NCBI GenBank assembly: GCA_025738555.1
Contig: JAOVFP010000015.1
Span: 2,170,001-2,234,000, forward strand
Length of the DNA stretch: 64,000 bases
Direction of reading: 5' to 3'
Source: Cyathus striatus
Taxonomy: Eukaryota; Basidiomycota; Agaricomycetes; Agaricales; Nidulariaceae
The notes beneath the pieces were generated by a model. It saw only the letters and a list, made by a program, of their open reading frames with translations. It searched no databases and was not told where the DNA came from. Made by a program: the position numbers and the translations under genes. Numbering within the stretch: the first letter of the stretch is position 1; each line of letters starts with the position of its first letter. Below are positions 11,475-23,355 of this stretch, in pieces.

Positions 11475-14400
11475 TAGTGATGTCGATGTTCGGTTCTGAA
11501 CTTTGGTTCGAACTCGAACCTCTGCCAAACTGAACGCAAGTTCAGTTTGAAGTTCGACCATTTCGGTAGAACCGAACCCTTCGTTCGGTTTCCGGTTCTT
11601 CAAATGCCTAAAATTTCCGAACGGGTTCGAACGGGTCCGAACCCGTTCGAACGTGAGGTGACACAGGTTAATTTTCTGTTGATTTGGTTGAAATATTTAT
11701 TGTTAGACGTTGTAAAGTGTTATAAATATGTTGTAAAGGCTATAGTAAAGTGTTGTAAATACGGTGTAATGGTTATAGTAAAGTGCTGCAAATATTGATT
11801 TATTTGGCAGTACCTTTAGATCTAACTTCAATCTTGATCTTACTGCACAGCATATACGTTCCCCGAGTCCCGAGTCCCGACTTTGATCTTTGCTGTCATT
11901 GGCATGTTCGTCATTCAAACTTTGCACAAGTACTTTCAGAAACGGTGTCGGTATCCCCAGGGCCCATTCTCGACTCTAACCGCTGCAATAGAACAATGGC
12001 AACCTCCTTGCGATGGCCTCTCAATGTTATGTGACGGCAACTCGTGCATAATGTTAATCCTCAGGTGGATCGACGTGGCGGACTGACTGGTCCGACACTA
12101 TGTGACCTCATCTGCGATGGCAACTCGTATTTAACATTAATCCCCTTCCACTCTGGTAAATTTTCTCTTTCTCTCTGACAGTGTCCCATGCGTGCTTACT
12201 ACAGGTGTTATTGGTAAGAAATACATTCTGAAATGTATATAAAGCTTGCACTCAAGCTTGCTTCGACCTCAACTCAAACTTCATTGCAAAAGCATTCTCA
12301 TCGCTATAATTATACGGTATGCGACTTAAATTATTCTTACTTTTCTGATACTAACATGTCATTGACTTTAGTTTTTATAAACATGTCTTCTCGTTCTTCC
12401 AATCCCCACTCCTCCAACAGCTCAGCCCCCCGCTCCAGCAACTCGGTTCCTAGCTCTGCTAGTGTCTCTGATGCTGGATGCGCAGTACGTGCTGATGGGA
12501 CGTTGAAGGATGCATCGGAGATTCAGTTTTTCCACGACAAGGATGACGACCTCCTGATGGCGATTGCCTCCCCTTCAGCATCGGAAGGCTCTGCAACTGA
12601 AGCCTCGATTCAGAAAGGAAAGGCTCCGCCTTCCAAAATACGTACGTCTACACGCACTTCGAAGCCTTCGATGCGTGTTCGCAAGGCTGCAGAATCTGCA
12701 GTGACCATGAAAAAGCCATCGAAGAAGAAGCGTTCTGCATCTGGAAGCCCCAAGTCGTCGCGTCAGCCTCCCAAGAAGTCCTCTGTTGCTGTTACCGCTA
12801 CGAGTGGTGATGAAACAGAGCAAATGGACACTGAGAAGGAAGTGAGTGAGCCGGACACTGAGAAGGAAACAAGTGAACCGGATAACTCGGACCTTACCTA
12901 TGAGAGGCTGAAGGAAATGGGTGACAATGATCATGCAGTATGAAGTTCTATTTTTTTTGTCTGCTAACCGGTGCTGAATTGTCTATTGTTCATTTAGGCT
13001 AGCATTCCTCGTAGTAAGGAGGAATCAACGGCTGACATTCGCTTGGTATTTCGCCGTGACAAGACATACAGAAATCCTCACACCAATAAAACCGTTGATG
13101 GCCATTGGTGTATGCTTTGTCTGTGAGTATTTCATTTCAATTTATATTTCCTTGTATTAACGAGTCTTATAGTGAAAAAACCCCTAATAATCCGAAGTGC
13201 TTCCTTACTGGAAGCACCAGTACTCTACATACACACATTGCAAGGTATGTTTATTTTTGTATAGGGATTCCATGATCTAACATTGTCTTAACTGTAGACG
13301 ACATGCTGAGAAGTATCTAGAGCTTTGTGAAAAGTTTGGCATAGAGCCCAATGCTTGTGCTTTATCAAAACTTACTTTGGCAGCAAGTGAAAGGTAAGCT
13401 ACATATACATATAGATATCCTATTATTCTCATTGTGTGGAATAGCAAGTCACAGGGCACACTCGACGCTGCAATAATTCGAGCACCTAAGCCCCCTGCCT
13501 TCTCACGGAATGGGTTGTTTGATCATATCATCGAAATGATTGTATGTGAAGATGAAGTACGTTAACATTATCAGTAGTAATTTATTATTTACATTACTTA
13601 TTCGTTCTGAAGGCCTTTCAACTGATTGATAGAGGCAGCTTTCGATGCCTCATTCAATACTGTCGCCCCTCTGTATCTGAAGGCGATATCCCTCATCGTA
13701 ATACGTTGCGAACCGAGATTTTGAGACGAGAATCTATTGCTATGGATATTGTTAGGGATATTGTCAATAGTATTCCTAGCAAGACCTCACTTACATTCGA
13801 TTTATGGACATCTGCAACTGGTGATCCCCACATATCAATTACAGGACACTACATCTACTCGCCACCAGATCGACCAAATGACTGGGAGCTTCGTGATGAA
13901 CAGCTTGCCTTTGAAACCGTTGAGGGTCGTCACAATGGTGTGAACATTGCCGGTGTCCTCTTGCGCACTATAAACCGGTATAATCTTCATGGAAAGGTGT
14001 GTTCTTTTTATTATTTGTGAGCTTTGTTTCGTTTTAAACGTTGTACATACAGCTTGGATGGATTACGAGTGATGGGGCATCAGTTAACAGGACAACAATT
14101 CGAGAGCTCAAGAAGCTACTTACTGTTAGTGACATTGAGTGGACTGCAAAAGAACACAATATTCTGTGTGTACTCTCTTAAATTTATTGGTTAATGAGGG
14201 CTTACTTGTTCTATAGATGTATGGAACACGCCATTCACCTATCTGCAAAACACTTCGTTCAGGCTGTTGCCCCTCATCTCCGAGCAATCTTAACAAAAAG
14301 ATTAAGGCAGCACTGAGGAAGTCAAGTCATCGTGATGGCAGTCTTGATCTAGATGAACTAGACAAGGAACTTGCTGACATCGATCTTGAGGCGGAAAATG

Positions 14401-16395
14401 AAGAAGAGGGTCCAGTGGAGGGTGAAAGCGATGCTGAGGGTGTGAATGAAGTCAACAGTGATGACGATTTTACTTTCCTTCCTGGTGACTCGCTTGGAAA
14501 AGCGTTGGCTTTAGTGAAGCAGGTATGTTGGTTATATTTAATAGTAACTGCTTACCCAATTCTAAATTCGCTTTTCAGATTCGTAAATCTCCTCAAGCTC
14601 GAGCTTACTTTAAGTCGACATGTTCTCAAGTTGATATCAAGCCTTTGGAACTTTTGCTTTGGATTCGTACACGATGGGCATCACTCTACAAATTCTTAGA
14701 ACGCTTCACCTTCCTTCGAAAAGTAAGTATTTATTACAGCCATGAGCAAGCAACCATTCTTATATTATATTAGGGTATAGATCAATTTGTTCTCCTCGCA
14801 GATGAAAGCGAGGAAGTTCCAGATCTTCCAAAAGACCGTTTGTATTCTGATTACAAACTCTCGAAGATGGATTGGAAACGACTTGATGTCATGAAGGAAG
14901 TACTACATGTAAGTGTTAATTCAATTGTGGCTCAACAACGTCATGCCATTTAATTCAACGTCACTAATTAAATTGACTCCAGGAGCCTGCCTATTTGCAG
15001 CAGACCTTCTCAAAAGTACGCTCACCCACCGTCTGGCGCATTATACCCAGCCTTGAGTACCTCATTCGGCGCTGGGAGTCCATGATTGCCCATTCGAAGT
15101 TCAGCGAAGTCAAACCAGCATTACAGCAAGGCATTCACAATCTTCGGAAGTGGTATCATCGTGTAGAGGATACCTCAACAGCCTACTTTATCTGTCTCGG
15201 TACATTGTTTTTATTTATAATTGCATAACTAGAGTTCTTATAGTTTCATTCTCAAGTTCTTGACCCAAAAATAAAGAACGTATACTTCCGCCGCCGCTGG
15301 AGGAATTCGGAGTACCAGGAAGGAATGCGAAGACTTGAGGCTGTTGTAAGTGATGTGTTCCAGGTTTTACACCAGTTGCATTTACTAAAGTTCTTACTGC
15401 AGTTTGACGAATATTACAAGCCTCCAGACGACTTTAGTGTGGGGCCAGAAACTCATTGTATGTTCTTTTATTCACATCTTATGCTTCTGCAGTCACTTAC
15501 TTGGTTACATTTCTCAGCTCGAAAGACCAAATCTTCTCGCAAAGTCGATACATCAAACATTTACGGCAGCTCATATCTTCTTGACGCTGTACAATCATAT
15601 CAGAAAGAAGAGATGGCACTGTCAAATCCTCGTGCTGAGTTAGAACAGTACCTATCTTCTGGTCTCGAACCGAAAGAACTTGTAGATGTTGTCGGTTGGT
15701 GGGGTGTAAGTTATTCTTTTATTTTTACTTTGCTATTCTCACTGGTATTTTTAGCATCAAAGCGACAGGAAGTATCCTACACTCAAACATATGGCGCGCG
15801 ACTACCTTGCAATCCAAGGTTCTGCTACTCCTTCTGAAAGGGCGTTCAGTAGCGGTGGTATTACAGATGTCACTCGTTGTAATCGCCTTACACCAGAAAT
15901 ATTTGGTGCTCTTCAAATTCTTAAAAGTGCCTATCGAAATGGGCACATTTCCGCTTCTGAGCAAGCAGCCGAGCATCTCGAGTCACTTATTGCGGAGCTA
16001 TATGGAGATGGATTGGGTCAGAATGATCATGACGGTGAGGAAACCGAGGTAGAGATAGAGCTGGAACTCCCAGATTCAGAGGAAATGTAACTATTCATCT
16101 TATTCATTTAATAATATCTCGCTTGTCATTCTCACAATATAAAAGTTAACTTTTATTTGCGTTTGCACTTACATTAGTTCTTGTACTATACAACTTGGAT
16201 TTGTTTTTAGTGGTCTATTTACTAAGTTCGGTTCATGGTTCGAACTTTTATTGAACCTGAACTGGACTTATCTGAACCTGAACTGGAAGTTCAGTCCACG
16301 GTTCAGAGAATTCCACTGAACCGAACCTAAAGTTCAGTTCTGGGTTCAGAGAAATAGGTCTCTGAACCGGACTGAACCGGACTTTGACATCACTA
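11475..16395 (+). mobile_element. hAT-superfamily transposon, nearly intact (4.9 kb)
   Basis: Terminal inverted repeats TAGTGATGTC and GACATCACTA, flanked by a perfect 8-bp duplication AAAATGAT (11467-11474 and 16396-16403). Subterminal regions (11490-11660 and 16220-16385) are packed with GGTTC/GAAC words, probable transposase binding sites (inference). It carries one multi-exon transposase gene (12383-16090). CpG content is visibly higher than in the surrounding old repeats, so it is probably a recent arrival. A relic of the same family lies at 23356-24718. Confidence 0.9.
12383..16090 (+). CDS. hAT transposase, BED-finger type, multi-exon
   Basis: Cuts and rejoins the element ends. The start is set at MSSRSSNPHSS because the related relic at 23779 starts at a comparable place. 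A Ser/Lys-rich N-terminal tail with repeated EPDTEKE-like motifs (exon 1 to 12937) is followed by a BED zinc finger spread over exons 2-4 (CMLC...HTHIARRH). The RNase H-like core begins near 13790 (TFDLWTSATGDPHISITGHYIY) and has WITSDGASVN and CMEHAIHLSAKHF. An acidic insert lies at 14340-14480. After WIRTRWASLYKFLERF comes the C-terminal dimerisation region (YPTLKHMARDYLAIQGSATP, then SERAFSSGG). About 15 exons are joined by short GT-AG introns with plausible branch points. Between 14250 and 14300 the frame needs either a 44-nt intron (GTTCAG...CAAAAAG) or one frameshift, so activity is uncertain. Confidence 0.85.
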
Positions 16396-16451
16396 AAAAT
16401 GATTGTGGCGATCATTTTACCAGGGCAAAAAATGATTACACTGGCTAACAC

Positions 16452-16792
16452 CACTCCTGGCAGTGGCGAGGTCGAAGTTAGAGGTCTCGGAGAAGCAGGC
16501 AGATGAATGGTGGACCAAGGTGAAGATGTTTGATGCTGAGTGCAAGATTCTGAGGGACCAGCTGTTCCTAGCAGAGAATGAGCATGACAAGCTGGCGATG
16601 CAGCTCAACTCTGGGAGCCCCTTATCGGACATGCTGATGGAGGCCTTGGGGAGGAACATCAGCATGCACACAGAGTTGATGGGCACATTGAACAGGTTGA
16701 TGACAACCACACAGGTGGCAGAGGGTACTCTGGTGGAGACTGATGAGTCCAGGAGTAATGAAGAGGAGGAACAAGAGGAAGATGAAGAGTAG
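16452..16792 (+). pseudogene. Antisense gene of gypsy element B, C-terminal part only
   Basis: Open plus-strand frame encoding a probably coiled-coil segment (SEKQADEWWTKVKMFDAECK, ending in a run of Glu/Asp). It sits next to the 3' end of the minus-strand gypsy B pol, exactly where element A carries its zinc-cluster-like antisense gene. The N-terminal half, with the expected Cys motifs, is missing because this side of element B is truncated at about 16452. Resemblance to the element A protein is in position and general composition (hydrophobic heptads followed by ISMHTELMG) rather than high identity. Confidence 0.5.
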
Positions 16793-17120
16793 TGTACAGT
16801 AGGCAAGGAAAAAATTGTATATACTTGTTTTTTATTGACTTTAATGATTTTTTGGCATGAGGAGAACGAAAAGGAAGAGTAAACAGTAAGACGAAGTAAA
16901 AAGAAACACTTTAGGAGAAAACCAATACAACTCCGTACTTCCACTCTCAGCCCACCTCGTTAAGTATGCAAAGTGATGAATCAGCTATGCTTATTAAACA
17001 TAGTGGTCATCATGCAAGCAGTGTCTGGAGAAGTGTCAATCTTCAACCCTTTGGTCAAGAAGACAGATATGGATATACAATAAACTATAGTGGAGAAACA
17101 AAAATGTAAGCAGAGAAAGT

Positions 17121-20100
17121 CTATGTAACAGGAGTAGAAGGATTGGGCTTATCAGGATAACAAGCATGAAATTCCTCTATGAGCTCTGTAGCATGTTCTA
17201 CTTCGGTGGCAGCCAACCAAGTGAGTTCTTCATCAGTTTCTTCATAACCAGTCCATCGGACTAAGTAACGAAGAGGACATTTCTTGAACCGGCGATCCAG
17301 CTTGGAGTCACAGATCTCACTGATCTCGAACTCGATATCTCCATCAATTTCCACAGGGGGAGGCAGAGCTATCTCTCAACCAGGGATAGTGTTTTCAACT
17401 GTGGGCTCAAGCATAGAGACATGGAATACAGGGTGTACAGCTCAGAAATTGGAAGGGAGTCTAAGGGTGCAGGAGTGGGTACCAGTTTCGGCAATGATCT
17501 TGAAAGGACCGTAATACTTTTCAGCCAATTTCTTGGAAGGGCAAGTGGTGTTAAAGAACTTAGCATGAATGAAGGCTTTAGTTCCAACTTTGAACTCCGG
17601 GGCAGGCAAGTGATGGTTGTCTGCTCCGACCTGATAGCACTTCTGAGCAAGTGCTATTTCAGCCTTGAGGTTTTCATGAAGTTCCTGGAGGTCCACAGTG
17701 TAGTCCCTAGCATGAATGGAGGTAACATCACATTCAGGATAAACTGTAATCTGTGGATGATAACCCTTATTGGCAAAGAATGGAGTAGTATTAGTGGTTG
17801 AGCTCGGTGTATTGTTATACATGAACTCAGCAATGGGAAGGAGATCAGCCCAGTTGTCCTGCTGGTAATTGCAGTAAATGTGGAGGTACTGTTCTAAGAC
17901 TTGGTTAATGTGTTCAGTTTGTCCGTCACCTTCTGGATGATATCCTAAGGTAAAGTGTAGGTTGATGTTGAGAACCTTACCAAGAGACCAGAAGAAGTGG
18001 GAGATGAACTCCGAACCACGATCAGAGGTAATGTGGCTGGGAACACCATGCTTAGAGAATACGTGCATGACAAAGAGCTTAGCGAGCTGGGCGGAGGTAA
18101 TGGTGTTATGGCAAGGGATGAAGATAGCTTGCTTGCTAAGGTGGTCAACAATAACTAGGATTGAATTGTACTTATCAAATCCAGAAATGGGAAGCATTTC
18201 AATGAAGTCCATAGATATAGAGTTCCATGGGCACTCCGGAATAGGGAGTTGCTTCAAGGTACCATAGGGACAGTGACGCTGTGGTTTAGACCGTAAGTAG
18301 ATGGTGCAAGACTTACAATAGTCCTTGACATAAGTACAAAGTCCAGGCCAAGTATATTCCTGTCGAATATTATCCAAGGTCTTGTTCTGACCAGGGTGTC
18401 CGGCAAGTAAATAATCGTGTTTGTACTGGACAATGTGAAGGTGGAGAGAATCGTCATCTGGGATATAAATCCGGTTGTCGAGGCGGAGTAAGCCATCTGA
18501 ACCGACAGACCAATGATTAGTAGGATTGCGAAGGTGGATGGATGCGACAGTGTCTAGGGGTTGGGCAGTGAGGATGTCGTGGTGGAGTTGCTCAACATCC
18601 ATGATGATGCTGGCATGGAGAACAGGATGAAGGAGTGTGGTGGCACAGATAGAGGTGATGAGCTGTTCTTGGGTAAAAACAGGGCGAAAATTGTGCAGAT
18701 TGACTTTGGCATAGTCATTATTCCCCCTTTAGGGTAGACGTCCCATCGTCTAGTTAAAGCATCAGGTTTCACACCAAGTTTCCCTGGGTGGAAACAAATA
18801 ACCAGATTGAACTGCAATAGGTACTCTGACCAATGAGCCTGACAGCGAGTGAGGATCTTGGTGGTGGAGAAATACTCTAAGTTTTTATGGTCAGTAACCA
18901 CATCAACCGGAGTACCAGAACCTTCCAAGTAGTGTCGCCAGACATGAAAAGCTTCAAAAATAGCCAGGAGTTCCTTGTCGTGGGTGTTGTAATTCAGTTC
19001 AGGAGCAGTGAAGGTATGGGAATGGAACACAATGGGGTGAATATCGCCATTGTCAGCGACAATAGAGAGGATTGCTCCAAGAGCATAGTCAGAGGCGTCA
19101 GTCTCTACAATGATCTGGGCATCAGGGACCCAATGAGTGAGTACAGGGGCTGTAGTGAAGGCGTCCTTAAGTTTCTCGAACGCCGAATGGCAAGCTGGAG
19201 AAAAGTCCCACTTCAAACCCTTGCAGGTAAGATGAGTGAGAGGCACTACTATATCAGAGTAGTGCTGGATAAAGTGCCTATAGAAGTTGGCGAACCCAAG
19301 GAAAGACTGAACGTCTTTAACCTTCTTAGGCTCGGGCCAATCCCTAATGGTTTGGACTTTATCCTGGGACATAGTGAGGCCGCTCAGAGAAAGAATGTAA
19401 CCTAAGTACTCAACAGATTCAGTGTGGAATTCACACTTGTCCACCTGGGCATAGAGCCCATGTTGGTGTAAATGCTTGAGGACTTCTTTAACGTGCCATT
19501 TGTGCTCCTCAAGACTATCGGAGTAGATTAGTATATCGTCGAGGTAGACTGTAATGCACACATTGAGCATGTCCTTGAAGATGTCATTCATGAAATGTTG
19601 GAAAGCTGCAGGTGCATTGGTGAGTCCAAACGGCATAACTAGCCATTCAAACGAGCCATAGCAAGTGCGAAATGCAGTCTTCCACTCATCTCCATCAGCA
19701 ATGTGGACTAAGTGGTAAGCGTGGCAGAGATCAATCTTGGTGTAGATTCTAGCCTTGCAAGGAGAGTCAAGGAGGTCAGAAATAAGGGGAAGGGGATATT
19801 GATCCTTTTTGGAGATTGCATTAAGCCCATGGAAATCGACACAGAGTCAAAGGGATCCATCTTTCTTCCAGACAAAGAGCACTAGTACTCTGTGTGGAGA
19901 ATGAGAAGGACGGATGAAGCCAATCTGGAGATGTTTGTCAATGAACTCTCATAGAGGCCAACTCAGACTGCGAGAGTGAATATACAGTACATTTGGAGGA
20001 GACATACCTTCCTCCAAGTTGATCCAGAGATTGTAAAGGCGATGTGGAGCAAGAGTGTCTGCTCATGTTTTGCTGAAGATGCCAGCGAACTCGTGATATT

Positions 20101-22638
20101 CCGGAGGAATACTAGAAAGGTCCACTGCTTCTGCAGCCATGGCAGCGGCAGAAGCTGAAACTATGGCACCGACTTGTATCCTAAACATCTGCGAGCCTGC
20201 AAGCTTACTAGCCTGGAGAAAAGCTGCAGCATTAATGAGCAAGATACTAGGAGGTGGACTATTGTCTGATGGAGGAACAGAAGACAAAGCTGGTGATGGA
20301 GGGGTTTGCAAGGAGGCAGATGCCTTCAGTGCAGGTGTCAACAAAGACAGAGAAGATTCTCCTAGGACTGGGGTTTGGAAGCCAAGTATATGTCTCTCAG
20401 TCCAGTCAATCAACGGATTGTGTTGGGAGAGCCAGTTAAATCCTAATACCACGGAGCAGGAAGAATCAAGCAGAGTTACATAGAAAGAAATATCCATGCA
20501 TTCACCAGTAGGAAATGTTACAGATAATAAAATACTCTCTGTAAGTATGGAGTTAGAGGTACTGTCAAATAGTTTCAGTGCAATGGGAGGGACTGGAGTT
20601 GTGGGGAGGTTGTGCTCCCTCACAAATGACGAGTCAGCAAAACAGTGGGTTGAACCAGAATCAATGAGTGAAAGGAAGGAAAGAGGCATATCTGGCACAG
20701 CTGGAGAAAATGAAGTCAAAGGAATATTTACAGCTTGGGGATCATAAAGAGTGGATGTGTTTAGTCTTATCTCCTTAGGTGCACAGGAGAGATTAACGCA
20801 GCTCTCAGCCTGTGTGGAGTTACTGGAGCCGCACTCTATTTTTTTGAACTCTCAGCCGAGTTTGCCAAGGGAGTTGCCTTGGTAGGGGTGGCAGTGGCTG
20901 CACAGGCTTTGGTGGCAGAGGCTGCCTTTCGACAGTCCTTGGCCTGATGACCAGCATTGCCACAGAATAGGCAAAGCTTCTAGTCCAGGCAATGTTTATG
21001 TTCCTCCAGGGTGAGTTTCCCATCAGAACCAAGCTCCCCAATCAAGTCTGGCACCTTGGACTGGTTCTGCTTTTGCTTGTTCTTGGGTTTCCCTGAGGAT
21101 GAAGCGGAGGTAGAAGAGACAGAGGAGGAGGTAGAGGAGGATGGAGTCTTGGAGGAGGAGGAAGAATTCGAAGTTGACTTCGAATTCTGATTGCCCTTGG
21201 GCTTCTCTGAAGACTTGGCAGCAGACTTGCTATGCTTCTCCTCAATATTGTGCTCAGTATTGCGCTCCCAATGCCTCTGATCATAGCCCTGGGCTACCTT
21301 CTTAGTCCCAGCAAGGGTCATGGGTCAGTCTTGCTCTTGATGAGAGAGAGTGTCCTTCAAATGAGGACAAAGGCCATGGTAGTAAGCCGAGTTGAGGGCG
21401 GCATCGTCCCAAGGCAAGAGGGCTGCATACTCATTAAACTTGATCTCATATGTAGTGAGACGCTGGTTATCCTCCATGTGGAGGGAGAATATGCGGATTT
21501 CAGCCTCACCAACAGGGTTGGTATGGCCGAAGTGAGTACAGAGGAGCTGGATGAAATAACCCCATGAATCCATCCATGGCTCATATGCATCATCATCGAG
21601 ATGGGTGGCAAACAGATTGCTTGCTGAGCCATGGAGGAAAGTCAACACATAGTTGACTTTAGATGCATCATCCAGGTACAACTGAGGGTTGTTCCGGAAC
21701 ACCAAGCAGACTTGCATGATGAAGAGCTCCAGCTTAAGAGTGTTGGAGCCATCAAAGTTGTCTGGCTGGTTAACCTTCTTCTCCCGAACAGGAGGAGGAG
21801 GTGGTGGTGGAGGTGGTGGTGGTGGGGCAAAATAACCTGCCACAGAGGCCACCATTTCCAGGATTTCATCCCGGGTGAAATTGTAGTGGCATCTTGCAGT
21901 TGGGCGATGAGGGTCTCGATAGTCATCCCTTGAGGGAGGCCTAGAAGGAGGCTCAGAGGGGTCAGAGGGAGGACCTCCGGGGCGATTTGGTCTGCCAGGA
22001 CCATTGCCACCGGCACCTGCCTGCTCATCATCATCCCCTGGCTCATTATCATCATCTCCTGGCTCGTTGCCATCATCTCCAGATCCATCACCATCATCAC
22101 CATCATCTCCGGGTTGGTCACCATTGTCTCCATTATCGTCTGGAGGGTCATTGTTCCCAACTCCAGCAGAGTTACCACCGGAGGGAGGTGGAGGTGGAGG
22201 TGGTCCTCCACTGCCTGAAGCTACAGGCCGTTGAGTGAGTGGTGAAGTGGATGTGGGTGCTTGCTGCTGATGTGTGGCAGCACCATCTGGAGAATGTTGA
22301 GTATCTACCAGTTCAATAGACACGGTGGGGGTAAGGGTGGGGTTGTAAGGAACACTCAATGGAATTGGGCGTGGTGCATGCAGTTGATTGCTGTGAACCG
22401 GCTGAAGTTCATGAGCTGCACAATGAGTGGAGGTAATTCCTCCAGAAATGAGAGCACTAGCTGAGGGTGGGGCATTCTGCTGAGAGAGAGGCAGAGCAGA
22501 GTCAACACAACGAGGCATGTTAGCTGTGTTACGTTCATGGGCTTGCTGAGCAGCTAGACAATTGCTACGGTGCACATCATTTTGCTGCTGTTCATGGCTC
22601 CTGGCATGTGCAGTCTGAGTCTGCGTATGGGTGGCCAT
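17121..22638 (-). pseudogene. Ty3/gypsy element B gag-pol (chromovirus), nearly full length with stops
   Basis: Reads leftwards from an ATG at 22638. Gag: Pro/Gly/Asp-rich N-terminus, then a retrotransposon-gag core (DNFDGSNTLKLELFIMQ ... YEIKFNEYAALLP) to about 21325, a Ser/Lys linker, and a CCHC knuckle (CLFCGNAGHQAKDC, near 20960). Protease: LIDSGSTHCFADS near 20660. RT: VCITVYLDDILIYSDSLEE near 19540. RNase H: IIVETDASDYALGAILS near 19110 and LNYNTHDKELLAIFEAF. Integrase: HHCC zinc motif (near 18410-18310), SISMDFIEMLP, TSDRGSEFISHFF and GYHPEGDGQTE. Chromodomain: ISEICDSKLDRRFKK to the stop at 17121. At least five stops split it, including those after HQEQD, HCLD, AKLG, GIFSKT and KDGSL. 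Most fit CGA-to-TGA (GSLRLCVDF would be the usual RT motif); the one after HCLD fits CAG-to-TAG. Otherwise well preserved, so relatively young. Confidence 0.9.
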
Positions 22639-22692
22639 GAGGGATAGAAAAGTGTTATGGGAAGAGGAATCCAAGGTGGTAGTTTCATATAC

Positions 22693-23355
22693 TGTCACGA
22701 CTGTGCCCCTAGCCTGACTTGGCGGCAGAGTACAAGAGGGTGACTGCGGAGAAACAAGGGGTGAATAATAGATGAAAATGGAGAACGAGAACTCAGGGGG
22801 TAGGACTTCGGCTTCAGCTTATGTGCTGCACCCCTGGGATTCCTGGTCCTGGATTTCAGAGTAAGGGCAAGCCCTTCGGAGAAGACAAGAGACGGAAGAC
22901 AAGAGGCGTAACTCAAGTCAGACGAAAGGGTGAAGACATAGTTCAATACGAAACTAAAGTCTAAGTACAAATCGAGTACTACTTAAATACTAGAGACTCG
23001 GAGTAAGTAAAGGCTGCTGGCCAAGGCCAGCGGAGAAGTACGGTCAGGGTAGGCATACGTAGAATGAAGACTATAACTAATTAAACATAATAAAATATGT
23101 CAGAGAAGTGAGCGCATATGGTGGTGTAAAGTAAAACAGATAGTGGCGCACTTAAGAATGATAAGTGACTCACTATGAGATGTACACTACATTACTGAGG
23201 GGATAGCTCAGTAGAACGGAAGGAAGGAAATAAGAGTAATCTATGTACAGTAATCAATATGTAATATTAAGAGCATAAGCAAAGTTCGGAGTAAACAAAG
23301 GTGAAGGCAGAGTAAAGGCATAGGAGTCCAGAGGTAGGCGATATGGGATATGACA
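22693..23355 (-). repeat. 5' LTR of gypsy element B
   Basis: Begins TGTCACGACTG and ends GATATGACA, so inverted TGTCA-type ends. It shares a block with the LTR at 3266 (GGCTTCAG.TATGTGCTG), confirming kinship to element A. Gag starts 55 bp inside. It interrupts the hAT relic whose coding sequence resumes at 23356. The 3' LTR of this copy is missing. Confidence 0.7.

Larger units (their letters stand above)
11449..16436. repeat. 26-bp hairpin sequence split by the hAT element
   Basis: 11449-11474 (starting ATCATTTTTTGCCCTGG) is an exact inverted copy of 16411-16436. Removing the hAT element and one target copy leaves a perfect 26-bp stem with a 7-nt loop (TGTGGCG). The hAT target AAAATGAT is the end of the first stem arm, so the transposon inserted at the base of the loop. 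Confidence 0.8.

Noticed and set aside
12575..12934. Arg/Leu/Cys-rich minus-strand frame
   Set aside because: Shadow of the Ser/Lys-rich first exon of the hAT transposase.
14280..14300. Certain frameshift in the hAT transposase
   Set aside because: A 44-nt GT-AG intron with a CTTAAC branch site would also restore frame, so I do not call it broken outright.
7410..16451. Single 9-kb composite transposon with tips GTGT.AGCCA.TGT.ATCATTT
   Set aside because: The inverted match is short and imperfect and no target duplication flanks it; the foldback and hAT elements explain the interior better as separate insertions.
21631..22238. Plus-strand frames rich in His/Pro/Trp over gypsy B gag
   Set aside because: Antisense shadows of the Gly/Asp/Pro-rich gag N-terminus, low complexity, and not at the conserved antisense-gene position.
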